From CALROG01 sp943369755 (GTDB lineage Bacteria; Pseudomonadota; Gammaproteobacteria; Burkholderiales; Burkholderiaceae_C), in assembly GCA_943369755.1 (NCBI GenBank), contig CALROG020000005.1, forward strand, positions 1 through 64,000: a DNA stretch of 64,000 nt, given 5' to 3'. The notes under the pieces were generated by a model. The model saw only the letters and a program-made list of their open reading frames with translations. It searched no databases and was not told the origin of the DNA. The first letter of the stretch is position 1. The number at the start of each line of letters is the position of its first letter. Position numbers and translations under genes: made by a program. Below are positions 7,984 to 15,652 of the stretch, piece after piece.

Positions 7984-9127
7984 TCTCTGCTCCCTCTAGC
8001 GCGTTTCTTATTTGCCTCTGAGACGTGTTGTACAGCGCGCTGAGTATCCGCAACGAAAAATATTTCGGATACCAGCTGCGCAACCAACGGATCTCGTCCT
8101 CTTTGTCGCCCAGAGCATGGCCTTGCTGCATGGCCAGTGTCAAGCCTAAACGTCGGAAAAGCTCCATTTCATCGACCTCGGCGCGTCCCAGGAGAACCGC
8201 AGAACGCTTCACGTCCAAGCAGACTTGCTCAATAGCCCCGCCCGACATACCGGCTGATCGCGCTGCAATCTCGGCTAGGTCCATGCGCTCAGGAAGGTAC
8301 CCCTGGAGATAGTGCGACCACAGCTTCCTTCGCAATTCCGTCTCAGGCAGTGGCATCGCGACTCTCGTTCCAAATCGACGCCATACGGCCGAATCCAGCA
8401 GGTGTGCGTGGTTCGTCGCCGCGATAAGGATCGTGTCGTCGGGCAAGGCGTCCATGTTTTGCAACAAGGAGATGACCACCCGCTGCAACTCCCCGACATC
8501 CCGCTCATTCCCTCGGGCGGTCGCCAGCGCATCGAATTCGTCTAGGAACAGCACGCATGGGAATTCTTGGGCGTACTCGAACACTCTGCGCAAGTTCTTG
8601 CTGGTTTGCCCAAGGAGACTACTCACCAGCGTGTCGCAGCGGACTGTCAATAAGGGAAGCCCGAGTGAACTTGCGATCCAGCGAGTGGTCTGCGTCTTGC
8701 CCGTCCCCGGAGGTCCATCCAGGATCAGGCGGTGTGGGATCGAGATATTGGCAGCCAGCAACTCCGCGTGCTTGCGAATGCCTTCAAGAAACCCTTGAAG
8801 ACGCGATTCGATCCCGGATGGGAGGATGACTTGGTTCGCTTCTAGCGATGGGCGACTCAAATCCACCGTGTTTAGGCGGCTGTCACTGTCCACCGGGAGC
8901 GGAGGGCCTCCAGAACCGCCTTGCAGCGTGGCCATCGCGCCAGGCACCCGCGCGAGGCGCTCTCGGATTAAACGGGCCTCGCGACGGCTTCCTTCGGCCT
9001 CGAGCTTGTCTGCCAGCAGGCCCGCGTAATTCGCGGACATGCTTTGGTTGGCCTTCAGGGCTCCGTCGATGATTTTTAGTATTTCGGAAAGGTGGTCCAC
9101 CGGGAATCGGCTAGTGCCGCTTCGCAA
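7955..9127 (-). CDS. AAA-family ATPase, partner of the S8 protease
   Basis: The 390-residue protein has Walker A GPPGTGKT (138-145), Walker B VLFLDEFDA (192-200), a sensor-1 segment ILIAATNH and an arginine-finger region WRRFGTRV, as in the classical AAA clade (ClpX/FtsH/spastin-like). The N-terminal about 100 residues are helical and may bind substrate or the protease. The start is uncertain: TTG at 9127 gives the longest frame, with GTG at 9100 and ATG at 9040 as alternatives, and no strong ribosome site is visible. The gene is translationally coupled to the protease downstream. It probably unfolds or senses a target for that protease. Confidence 0.85.
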   Translation of the reverse strand: MRSGTSRFPVDHLSEILKIIDGALKANQSMSANYAGLLADKLEAEGSRREARLIRERLARVPGAMATLQGGSGGPPLPVDSDSRLNTVDLSRPSLEANQVILPSGIESRLQGFLEGIRKHAELLAANISIPHRLILDGPPGTGKTQTTRWIASSLGLPLLTVRCDTLVSSLLGQTSKNLRRVFEYAQEFPCVLFLDEFDALATARGNERDVGELQRVVISLLQNMDALPDDTILIAATNHAHLLDSAVWRRFGTRVAMPLPETELRRKLWSHYLQGYLPERMDLAEIAARSAGMSGGAIEQVCLDVKRSAVLLGRAEVDEMELFRRLGLTLAMQQGHALGDKEDEIRWLRSWYPKYFSLRILSALYNTSQRQIRNALEGAENGNQKTRGQ

Positions 9128-9353
9128 AAAAATCCATTTTGCGGCCTAAAGAGATGATTCGCTCCGCTTTGCACAGATACCGATCCGCTTTTTCGGGATT
9201 TGCGCCGCTTTGGACCGTTTGGCCCCGCTGAAGCAGCTGTCCGTAGATAACTAAGACCTCCGCAAGGGGTCTGAGCTGGACGCTTAGAACGTTCGTGCAG
9301 TGGATGTCACCCGGCGAGTATACCGAGGAGGATATCGGCCTCCGCTCATGCAT
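9111..9353 (-). CDS. Possible small protein upstream of the AAA ATPase
   Basis: An 80-codon frame overlaps the 5' end of the ATPase gene by 17 bases, as expected for coupled genes. From residue 25 it reads as a helical segment (RPLAEVLVIYGQLLQRGQTV and a following KADRYLCKAERII helix), which is more protein-like than random GC-rich frames. The first 24 residues are less convincing, and no clear ribosome site precedes the ATG. I do not recognise the family. It could be a third, small component of the ATPase-protease system, or spurious. Confidence 0.4.
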   Translation of the reverse strand: MHERRPISSSVYSPGDIHCTNVLSVQLRPLAEVLVIYGQLLQRGQTVQSGANPEKADRYLCKAERIISLGRKMDFFAKRH

Positions 9354-9422
9354 GAAGCATCGCGCAATGGTATTTATTTATAAATACACATATGATCTAC
9401 TACAAATTTAACGATTAAATAA

Positions 9423-9441
9423 CGATAAATATCCTTTATCG
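9423..9441 (+). repeat. Putative recombinase core site, copy 2 (tnpT side of the cargo)
   Basis: CGATAAATATCCTTTATCG has the same arms as the site at 1395-1413 and differs in two of the seven spacer bases. The sequences after both copies also resemble each other (CAGGTAAAAG here, AGGGTAAATG at copy 1), which fixes the orientation as direct. It lies 30 bp upstream of the tnpT-like start, within AT-rich DNA that has a tandem AACGATTAAAT/AACGATAAAT just before the core. Recombination between the two copies would release the intervening 8,028 bp as a circle. Confidence 0.65.
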
Positions 9442-9470
9442 CAGGTAAAAGAGGGTGCTGGAGCAGGGCG

Positions 9471-10388
9471 ATGAATATGAAAAGTTCGAGAGGCGTTCAG
9501 CAGCATGAAGTGGACGCGGCGGCCGATGCGCTGATCGCCCAAGGCGTTCGGCCGACGATCGAGCGCGTGCGCGGCCAGATGGGGCGCGGCTCGCCGAACA
9601 CCGTGGCGCCGATGCTCGACACGTGGTTCGCCAGCTTGGCTGGGCGTCTCGGACTCGATGCCGGGCTAGAGGAGGGCGGGCCACCCCCTGAAGTACGGCA
9701 CCTGCTTGGCCAGCTTTGGACGGCTGCGGTCGACGCCGGCGCCCAGCGGGCCGGAATCGCCCTTTCGGCTCAGCATGTCCAGCTCCAATCTGATCAGCAG
9801 GCCCTGGCGGCAGCCCGCCAGGATCTTGCCGCCCAAGAAGCAGCTTTGGCCGAAAAGGCCGCCGGCATCGACCAGGCACTGGAGTTGGCCAAGCGGCAGT
9901 TGGACGAACGAAACACCGAGATGGCCCAACTGCGATCTGAACTGGGCGCAGCCATGGCTGACTTGGCCCGGGCACGGTCAAGCTTGGCCGGCGTTGTCCA
10001 GGAGCGTGACGCCGATCGCCAGGCGTTCGCCGAGCAGCAACGCGCCCACGCAGCCGAACGGCAACGTATCGATGAGCGAACCGCCGGCACCGAACGCCGG
10101 CTGCTCGAAGATGTCGACCGCAACCGCCAGGATGCCAAGGCGGCGCGCACTGCTCTCGCCGATGCCCAACGCCTGCAGGATGGGCTGCGGGAGAAAGTCG
10201 AGGTACTTACCATCCGGGATCATGAAGCCCGGGTGGAGATCGCTGCATTGACCGAGCGACTCGCAGCCGGCAGCTTGAGGGAGTCGGATCTGGCTCAGGC
10301 GCTGCAGGCGCACCAGGATGCGGCCAGGGCTCACCGAACGAAACCTGCGGTCAAAACCAACCGTGCTGCCGTCCGCTCGGGGCGTTAG
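9471..10388 (+). CDS. tnpT: KfrA-like DNA-binding coiled-coil protein, TnpT-like recombinase partner
   Basis: The 305-residue protein starts with a KfrA-type N-terminal DNA-binding domain (about 5-60, with VRGQMGRGSPNTVAPMLDTW). It continues as a long coiled coil rich in Ala, Gln, Glu and Arg (about 95-285), and ends in a basic tail. TnpT proteins of Tn4651-type transposons share this plan and assist the tyrosine recombinase TnpS at the resolution site. GGAG lies eight bases before the ATG at 9471. The gene diverges from the recombinase at 286-1350, now separated by the cargo. Bases 10389-10515 after it hold nothing recognisable. Confidence 0.75.
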   Translation: MNMKSSRGVQQHEVDAAADALIAQGVRPTIERVRGQMGRGSPNTVAPMLDTWFASLAGRLGLDAGLEEGGPPPEVRHLLGQLWTAAVDAGAQRAGIALSAQHVQLQSDQQALAAARQDLAAQEAALAEKAAGIDQALELAKRQLDERNTEMAQLRSELGAAMADLARARSSLAGVVQERDADRQAFAEQQRAHAAERQRIDERTAGTERRLLEDVDRNRQDAKAARTALADAQRLQDGLREKVEVLTIRDHEARVEIAALTERLAAGSLRESDLAQALQAHQDAARAHRTKPAVKTNRAAVRSGR

Positions 10389-10515
10389 AGTCAGGCTGTA
10401 AGCGCTCGGATCCAACGGTTGTAATGCTCGTGAAAGCCAGCACCCAAACGCCGCGACGCAAATGAAATTGCCGTGGTAAACCCGTGGCCACTCAGACTGC
10501 TTTGGCAACCTTTTA

Positions 10516-10758
10516 TTATTTGCCCAGAGATCGATGGTGAGATTGGCGTGGGTTGCGAATCTCGGCTGCCAGCCACTTGGGTAGCTTGGCCGTGACAGCC
10601 CTCAACGCTTCGAACTCGACTTCAGGAACGATCTTCTGAAGACGCTGGACCTCAGACCCGGCTGCTGATTTCCCGCCACTGATGAGGCATCGAAGAACAT
10701 CTCCAGCAACAGAACCAGGCAACAGCAGTTGCCAACTCGGCGCGTGGACGAGATCGAC
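10516..10758 (-). pseudogene. AbiEi/DUF6088 antitoxin-type gene, 3' part (cut off by the IS)
   Basis: Codons for the last part of the protein (VDLVHAPSWQLLLPGSV to the stop at 10516) are separated from the first part at 13987-14384 by the insertion sequence. Joining the two with one copy of the 5-bp duplication gives one uninterrupted frame of 211 residues (636 bp). The continued protein matches the C-terminal half of DUF6088/AbiEi proteins. No AbiEii nucleotidyltransferase toxin follows; the next gene leftward is the convergent tnpT-like gene. Confidence 0.8.
10754..10758. repeat. Target-site duplication, left copy (TCGAC)
   Basis: TCGAC directly precedes the left inverted repeat and is repeated at 13987-13991 directly after the right one. 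A 5-bp duplication is the hallmark of Tn3-family transposition, so this was a direct insertion that has not been rearranged since. Confidence 0.9.
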
Positions 10759-10796
10759 GGGGTCCATTTGATTTCGGTGTCAAAAGTGACGGTTCG
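10759..10796 (+). repeat. Left terminal inverted repeat of the IS1071-like element
   Basis: 38 bp starting GGGGTCC and ending GACGGTTCG. It differs from the complement of the right repeat at only a few positions near the middle (CGGTGTCA here, CAGTGCAG there). Similarity fades beyond the 38th base. Confidence 0.92.
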
Positions 10797-10911
10797 CTTC
10801 CCCAGCAATGACGCGGGCCTCGGCAAGCAAGTTGTTGATTTCAAAGGGATTGCTGTTCGGTAGTTCGCCGCGTATCGTTGACTGCCTTTGGAGCGACGAG
10901 GAGCAACCGAA

Positions 10912-13824
10912 ATGCAAGGCTGGCAGACACCGTACCTGGGGCTGCGCGATCTGCCGCGTGAGATCACTGACTTTGAACTCCAGGCCTTCTTCAGCTTCGG
11001 TCAAGCCGAGCTGGAGCTGATCTCAAGGCGGCGAGGAGACAACCACAAGCTGGGTTTGGCACTGCACATCGGTTTCGTGCGCATGAGTGGCCGCCCTTTG
11101 AACAGTGTGCGTGCGGTCCCGCCCGTGTTGCTGCGTCACCTGGGCCAGATGCTGGGCATCACCACACCGGACCTGGCGTCGCTGCGTGCGCTGTACGCCC
11201 GTGGCCGAACCCTGTTCGATCACCAGCAGCAGGCCTGCGAGGCGCTGGGCTTTGCCTGGATGACCGAGCACCAGCGCCGAGCGTTGGTGCGAGTCCTGCG
11301 CGATGAAGTGACCCACAGCGCTGATCGCGAGCGGCTGCTGCTGCATGCCCGGCATTGGTTGTACGAACACCGGCTACTCATCGTGCACGATCGCGTCATC
11401 CGCAGCCTGGTGGCGGTTGCACTGACCGAACTCGAGGCCGCCACGGGCCAGGCGATCCGAGCCGCAGTGCCTGCCGGCCTGCTCAAACGCTGGGCGTCGG
11501 CGCTGGACAGTGCGCGCCCGGATGGCCAGCACTGCCAGAGCTGGCTGTGGAGCGCACCTGCCAAGCACTCGACGCGCCAGATCACCGAGGTGCTCGAGCG
11601 TATTGCGTTCCTGACGGATTTGGGCATCGATCAACACTTGGGTGAGCTCAACGATGTGCTGGTGCGCCGCTACGCGCGGCGCATGGCCACCCGTGCGCCC
11701 TCGATCAGCGCCCGGATCAAGGAGCCGGCACGCACGGTCGAGATGGCCTGCTTCCTGCGCTATTGCCTGCTGACGGCCACAGATCAGCTCATTCTCATGT
11801 TCCAGCGTCGTGTGGCCGACCTCTGGCGGCAGTGCGCCGACGGCGTGACGGCAACCGTCGACTGGGCGCAGCAGTACCAACAGTTGCTTCAGGAACTGAC
11901 CGATCTTGCGGCCCAGGAGAAGGTGCCAGATGCCGAACTGCGCTCGCGCTTGGTCAGTCTGGTCGCAGCCAAGCGTGCCCGGCGCCTGCCCAGCCGGGCG
12001 TCGATCATCCGCCAGCATCTCATCGACGCCATTGCGCCGGTGCGTTCCCTGCTGGTTGCGGTGAGCGGGCTGGCCTGGCAAGCCACGGGCGAGCATCCGG
12101 CCATCGACGCGTTGGACAGGCTGCGCACCCTGTACGCTGCCGGCACCAAGAGCCTGCCGGGCGAGGTCACGGCAGCGCGCCTGGGCCCGGCATGGCGTCA
12201 AGCCATCGCTGACGTCGACCGTGAGCGGGCGTTCCGGGCATTGGAGGTGGCCACCCTGTTCGCCTTGCGCCGAGCGCTGCGCAACGGCTCGGTCTGGATT
12301 GAGCACTCCTTGAGCTTCCGCGGCCGCGAGCGGCTGTTCATCCCGGATGTGCGCTGGAAGACCGAAGCCCGACGACACTACGCCCGGCTGCAGCTGCCGG
12401 CCAAGGCCAGTGACTTCCTCACACCGTTGCTTGCACGCGTTCGCACAGGTATCGACGCGGTGGCTGCTGCCACGCGCGCCGGATCGCTGCGCGTGGATGA
12501 CGAGTTGCACTTGGCCCCCCTGGCCGCCGATGAAGAAGATCCTGAAGTCAGCAAACTGCGCAGCCGGCTTGACCAGCGCATCGGCGAGGTTCAACTGCCA
12601 GAGGTCATCCTGGCCGTGGACGCCCAGGTGCGCTTCAGCTGGATCATGCTCGGGCGTGAGCCCAGATCGAGCCAGGAACTGCTGATGACCTACGCCGGCA
12701 TATTGGCGCACGGCACCAGCCTGACGGCCGCAGAGTGCGCCCGCATGATCCCGCAGCTATCGGCTCCCAGCATCCGCCAGGCCATGCGCTGGGCGGGCGA
12801 TGAGCGGCGTTTGGCTCTGGCCTGCCAGGCGGTGCTGGAGTTCATGCAGCGCCATGCGGTAGCGGCAACGTGGGGCCGAGCCGATCTGGCCTCCTCGGAC
12901 ATGATGAGCCTGGAGACCAGCCGTCGGGTATGGCAAGCACGCCAGGATCCACGACGTCAGACAGCTTCCATCGGCGTGTACAGCCACGTGCGCGATCGTT
13001 GGGGAATCTTCCACGCCCAACCAATCGTGCTCAATGAGCGCCAGGCTGGTGCCGCCATCGAAGGAGTGGTGAGACAGGAGCGGGTGGAGGTGTCGCAGTT
13101 GGCTGTAGACACGCACGGCTACACCGACTTCGCCATGGCGCTGTCGCGACTCCTGGGCTTCGATCTGTGCCCACGGCTGCGCGAGTTGAGACAACGGCAT
13201 CTGTTCGTACCGCGAGGGATGAAGGTCCCGCAAGAGATTGCTGCTGTGTGCGAGGCGGGTGTTGACACAGTGTTGATCGAAGCCCATTGGGACCAGTTGG
13301 TGCATCTGACGGCCTCGGTGCAGACAGGTCACGCCAGTGCTGTCACGGCGCTGGCCAGGTTCGGCTCTGCAGCGCGGGGGGACCCGATCTACGACGCAGG
13401 GGTCCAATTGGGCAAACTGCTGCGCACGACGTTCCTGGCTGACTACTTCGTGAATGCCGGCTTCCGCAGGGAGCTGCGGCGGGTACTCAACAGGGGTGAG
13501 GCGGTGAATGCGCTCAAACGCGCCATCTACACCGGTCGAGTCGGGCCGGCCCAGGCTCGACGTGTTGACGAGATGCAAGCCGTGGCCGACGCCTTGAGCC
13601 TGCTGGCCAATATCGTCATGGCGTGGAACACGGCGCAAATGCAGGCGGTACTGGACCGGTGGGCCAACAGGCGCCAGATCGTGCCGCCGGAGCTGACTGG
13701 GCGCATCGCACCGACGCGGCTTGAGGGCATCAACCTGCGCGGCGTCTTCCGATTCCCGCTGGAGCGCTACGCCGGTCAGATCCTGCCGTCACAAACTGCA
13801 GCGAAAACGAGTGCTGGCGGCTGA
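10912..13824 (+). CDS. tnpA: Tn3-family transposase (IS1071-like TnpA)
   Basis: The protein is about 970 residues from the ATG at 10912, where it begins MQGWQTPYLGLRDLP as IS1071-type transposases do; an in-frame ATG at 10888 would add eight residues. The probable DDE triad, numbered from 10888, is D671 (SSDMMSLE), D741 (DTHGYTD) and E871 (LNRGEAVNALKRAIY). The 130-residue D-to-E spacing equals that of Tn3 itself. The frame is intact, so the element may be active. It catalyses replicative transposition through the 38-bp ends. Because those ends and the 5-bp duplication enclose this gene alone, it is not the transposase of the tnpS/tnpT module. Confidence 0.93.
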   Translation: MQGWQTPYLGLRDLPREITDFELQAFFSFGQAELELISRRRGDNHKLGLALHIGFVRMSGRPLNSVRAVPPVLLRHLGQMLGITTPDLASLRALYARGRTLFDHQQQACEALGFAWMTEHQRRALVRVLRDEVTHSADRERLLLHARHWLYEHRLLIVHDRVIRSLVAVALTELEAATGQAIRAAVPAGLLKRWASALDSARPDGQHCQSWLWSAPAKHSTRQITEVLERIAFLTDLGIDQHLGELNDVLVRRYARRMATRAPSISARIKEPARTVEMACFLRYCLLTATDQLILMFQRRVADLWRQCADGVTATVDWAQQYQQLLQELTDLAAQEKVPDAELRSRLVSLVAAKRARRLPSRASIIRQHLIDAIAPVRSLLVAVSGLAWQATGEHPAIDALDRLRTLYAAGTKSLPGEVTAARLGPAWRQAIADVDRERAFRALEVATLFALRRALRNGSVWIEHSLSFRGRERLFIPDVRWKTEARRHYARLQLPAKASDFLTPLLARVRTGIDAVAAATRAGSLRVDDELHLAPLAADEEDPEVSKLRSRLDQRIGEVQLPEVILAVDAQVRFSWIMLGREPRSSQELLMTYAGILAHGTSLTAAECARMIPQLSAPSIRQAMRWAGDERRLALACQAVLEFMQRHAVAATWGRADLASSDMMSLETSRRVWQARQDPRRQTASIGVYSHVRDRWGIFHAQPIVLNERQAGAAIEGVVRQERVEVSQLAVDTHGYTDFAMALSRLLGFDLCPRLRELRQRHLFVPRGMKVPQEIAAVCEAGVDTVLIEAHWDQLVHLTASVQTGHASAVTALARFGSAARGDPIYDAGVQLGKLLRTTFLADYFVNAGFRRELRRVLNRGEAVNALKRAIYTGRVGPAQARRVDEMQAVADALSLLANIVMAWNTAQMQAVLDRWANRRQIVPPELTGRIAPTRLEGINLRGVFRFPLERYAGQILPSQTAAKTSAGG

Positions 13825-13948
13825 AATCGACCACGCAAACACGCCCTCAGCGGCCGATCGGGAGACCAACAGAAACTCAAGGCGTGACAAGCACTTGCGC
13901 GTGCTACTGGCGCAGACCCCGCGCCAATCCTCGCTCTGCGGGGAGGCA

Positions 13949-13986
13949 CGAACCGTCACTTTCTGCACTGAAATCAAATGGACCCC
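13949..13986 (-). repeat. Right terminal inverted repeat of the IS1071-like element
   Basis: 38 bp whose complement starts GGGGTCCATTTGATTTC and ends GTGACGGTTCG, matching the left end. The outer edge abuts the TCGAC duplication at 13987-13991. Confidence 0.92.
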
Positions 13987-14384
13987 TCGACGGATAGCTT
14001 TCCCAGATAGAAGCGCCGAGTTCGGCCCGACGTCAAGAAGACGTGTCGCACTGGGACCTGAAGGCTGGCCCCCAAAGCGTTGGCGGCCGTTGCAGGTGAC
14101 GTGACGATGATCTCGCCAGTCATGCGCGTCAATCCTTGCAGCACGGTTTGGACTGCAGGAGCCCGTGGGCCGAACTTGCCTTGAACGGGCAAAAGGTACA
14201 GACCTCGCGTCATTCGCAGGAGATGGTTTTGCGCAACTAGCCTTGCAAGGGCGCGGCCAACTTTCGTCTTGCCGCCCAATTGCGCCAGCGCGTCAGCCGA
14301 AATTGGGGTTCCCTCGGGCCAGATCCTGAGCTGCCTGAGTATCTGGACTTCCAGTTCAGTTTGGACGGAGTTCGCTCGCAACAT
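13987..14384 (-). pseudogene. AbiEi/DUF6088 antitoxin-type gene, 5' part (interrupted by the IS)
   Basis: The N-terminal winged-helix region (LADALAQLGG-like segment, then GRALARLVAQNHLLRMTRGLY) and the following GEIIVTSPATAANALGASLQVP are typical of DUF6088/AbiEi type IV antitoxins, which repress their own operon. The frame then runs into the IS right end and stops being native at residue 132. Upstream on the minus strand, a short dyad GTTC-ATC-GAAC (14407-14417) and repeats of the form CATAAG/CTTATG may be operator sites. Losing an antitoxin is only harmless if the toxin is absent, which fits the missing AbiEii gene. Confidence 0.8.
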
Positions 14385-14594
14385 AAGCTGGTGCTCAGTC
14401 GCGCGCGTTCGATGAACGTTGCGACTTTATGTCTTGGCCTTATGTTACTTAAAACGTCTACTGCCGCGAAGCCCACCCAATTCGCTGCCGTCCGCCATCT
14501 TTCAGGAAGTGCTGTTTTCCCTTCATTTCAGAAGCTAATTTCCCTTCGTCGGACGTCCACGCCCGCCTAGAACGCAACTGAACTCTCGCCTATC

Positions 14595-14622
14595 ATTTAA
14601 CATAATATACATCGTATAAAAC
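14595..14622 (-). other. dif: dif-like XerC/XerD recombination site with divergent XerC arm
   Basis: The plus strand reads ATTTAACATAA (XerD arm) then TATACA (central region), identical to the complement of E. coli dif over 18 consecutive bases. The expected XerC arm (TTATGCGCACC in E. coli) is replaced by TCGTATAAAAC. An outer dyad ATCATTTA/TAAATGAT (14592-14599, 14625-14632) is centred on the same base. The site lies between the accessory region and the conserved chromosome, two tens of bases from the stop of the cyclase gene. It is either the chromosomal dif, or a half-changed dif left by an element that uses the Xer recombinases. Confidence 0.65.
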
Positions 14623-14643
14623 TGTAAATGATTTGCAGAATCA

Positions 14644-15600
14644 TCAACGCCCAGGGGACCCTGCGCGGTGCACCAGTTCTACTTCGCCACCAGACAAGCT
14701 GAAGGACACGGTCGGTACCGTAAAGTCGCTGAATGGCGCACCCAGCGCGATTTCTCCCTTACCGTGCAGCGCGCATTCGCCACGGCGCAAAGCCAGTTCG
14801 GTATCGCTACCAGCAAACCGGACCCAGGTTCCGTAACTGCTCAAGTCGCTCAGCAAAAAATGGTTGTCGCGCCACTCAATTTTGGCGTGCAGGCGGGACA
14901 CCCGCTGATCATTGACCACAAATTCCGCCTCGCTCACGCGCCCCAGGTGAATTGGCAACTCAGTTGACCTGAATACTGCATTCACGTCGAGCCACGACAG
15001 CTCAATCTGTCCGAGCATTGAATCAGCCCGCGGACTCAGGTGGTCCAGCGACGCTGGCGCGGTGAACAAGGCCGACAAAACCTCCTCTTGCCATTCAATC
15101 CGGTAGACCACCCTTTGCTCGGCCTTGCCACGTATGCTGATCGGCCCGAGGCTTCGAAACCGCACTCCGTTAGCAGGCTCAGGAATCTGCTCGACGACGG
15201 AATCGGTTGCCCAAATCTGGTCGGCACCGGACAGGTCGGACAGCCTCGACGCCACGTTAACCGCGTCGCCAAAACAGTCACCATCCACCTCCACCACATC
15301 CCCGCACGCCACACCGACTTGCAGCCGCATCCGCACTTTCGGAGGCCAGTTGAGGATCCGCTTGAGGTGGTTGCGCTGCATTTCCACAACGGCATTCACC
15401 GCGTCACTGCAGCGGGGGAAAACGGCCAAAACACCGTCGCCCAGCGTCTTCACAACGCGACCGTCGTGCGCTTCGCAGACCTGGCTGATCCACTGAGTCA
15501 GCCGGGTGATGGCTTCAGTCGCCTTGGCGTTGCCCAGCATCTCAAAGACGCCGGTGCTGCCTGTGAGGTCAGCAAATACGACTGTGGTGTTTGCACCCAT
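14644..15600 (-). CDS. Class III adenylate cyclase with C-terminal FHA domain
   Basis: The 318-residue protein has a cyclase homology domain (about 4-175) with both metal-binding aspartates, D11 in FADLTGS and D55 in LGDGVLAVF. K51 and D112 are the residues expected for ATP selection, and N115 and R119 in DAVNVASRL are the transition-state residues, so it should be an active adenylate cyclase. An FHA domain follows (about 215-290: HLGR, SRLHAKI, SYGTWV), which binds phosphothreonine. No membrane segment is present, so it is a soluble enzyme, probably controlled by Ser/Thr phosphorylation. It ends just beside the dif-like site and is not obviously in an operon. Confidence 0.9.
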   Translation of the reverse strand: MGANTTVVFADLTGSTGVFEMLGNAKATEAITRLTQWISQVCEAHDGRVVKTLGDGVLAVFPRCSDAVNAVVEMQRNHLKRILNWPPKVRMRLQVGVACGDVVEVDGDCFGDAVNVASRLSDLSGADQIWATDSVVEQIPEPANGVRFRSLGPISIRGKAEQRVVYRIEWQEEVLSALFTAPASLDHLSPRADSMLGQIELSWLDVNAVFRSTELPIHLGRVSEAEFVVNDQRVSRLHAKIEWRDNHFLLSDLSSYGTWVRFAGSDTELALRRGECALHGKGEIALGAPFSDFTVPTVSFSLSGGEVELVHRAGSPGR

Positions 15601-15652
15601 GCGCTGGCCGTGGAGTTGTGGTCGGCACAGTTTAGAGCATGCCTACCTCAAT

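Larger units (their letters stand above)
10759..13986 (+). mobile_element. IS1071-like insertion sequence (Tn3 family, 3,228 bp)
   Basis: The element is bounded by 38-bp terminal inverted repeats at 10759-10796 and 13949-13986. Both outer ends read GGGGTCCATTTGATTTC, and both inner ends read AGTGACGGTTCG. It carries only a transposase gene, with no resolvase or passenger. Size, end sequence and transposase resemble IS1071, a class II element of about 3.2 kb that often flanks catabolic and resistance genes in Comamonadaceae. It is flanked by a perfect TCGAC duplication. Confidence 0.93.

Noticed and set aside
10888..13824. The Tn3-family transposase as the transposase of the tnpS/tnpT module
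   Set aside because: It is enclosed by its own 38-bp inverted repeats and a 5-bp duplication and lies inside another gene, so it is a separate insertion sequence.
14401..14460. CTTATGTTACTT as a second dif half-site
   Set aside because: Only part of a XerD arm matches, and no central region or opposite arm is present.
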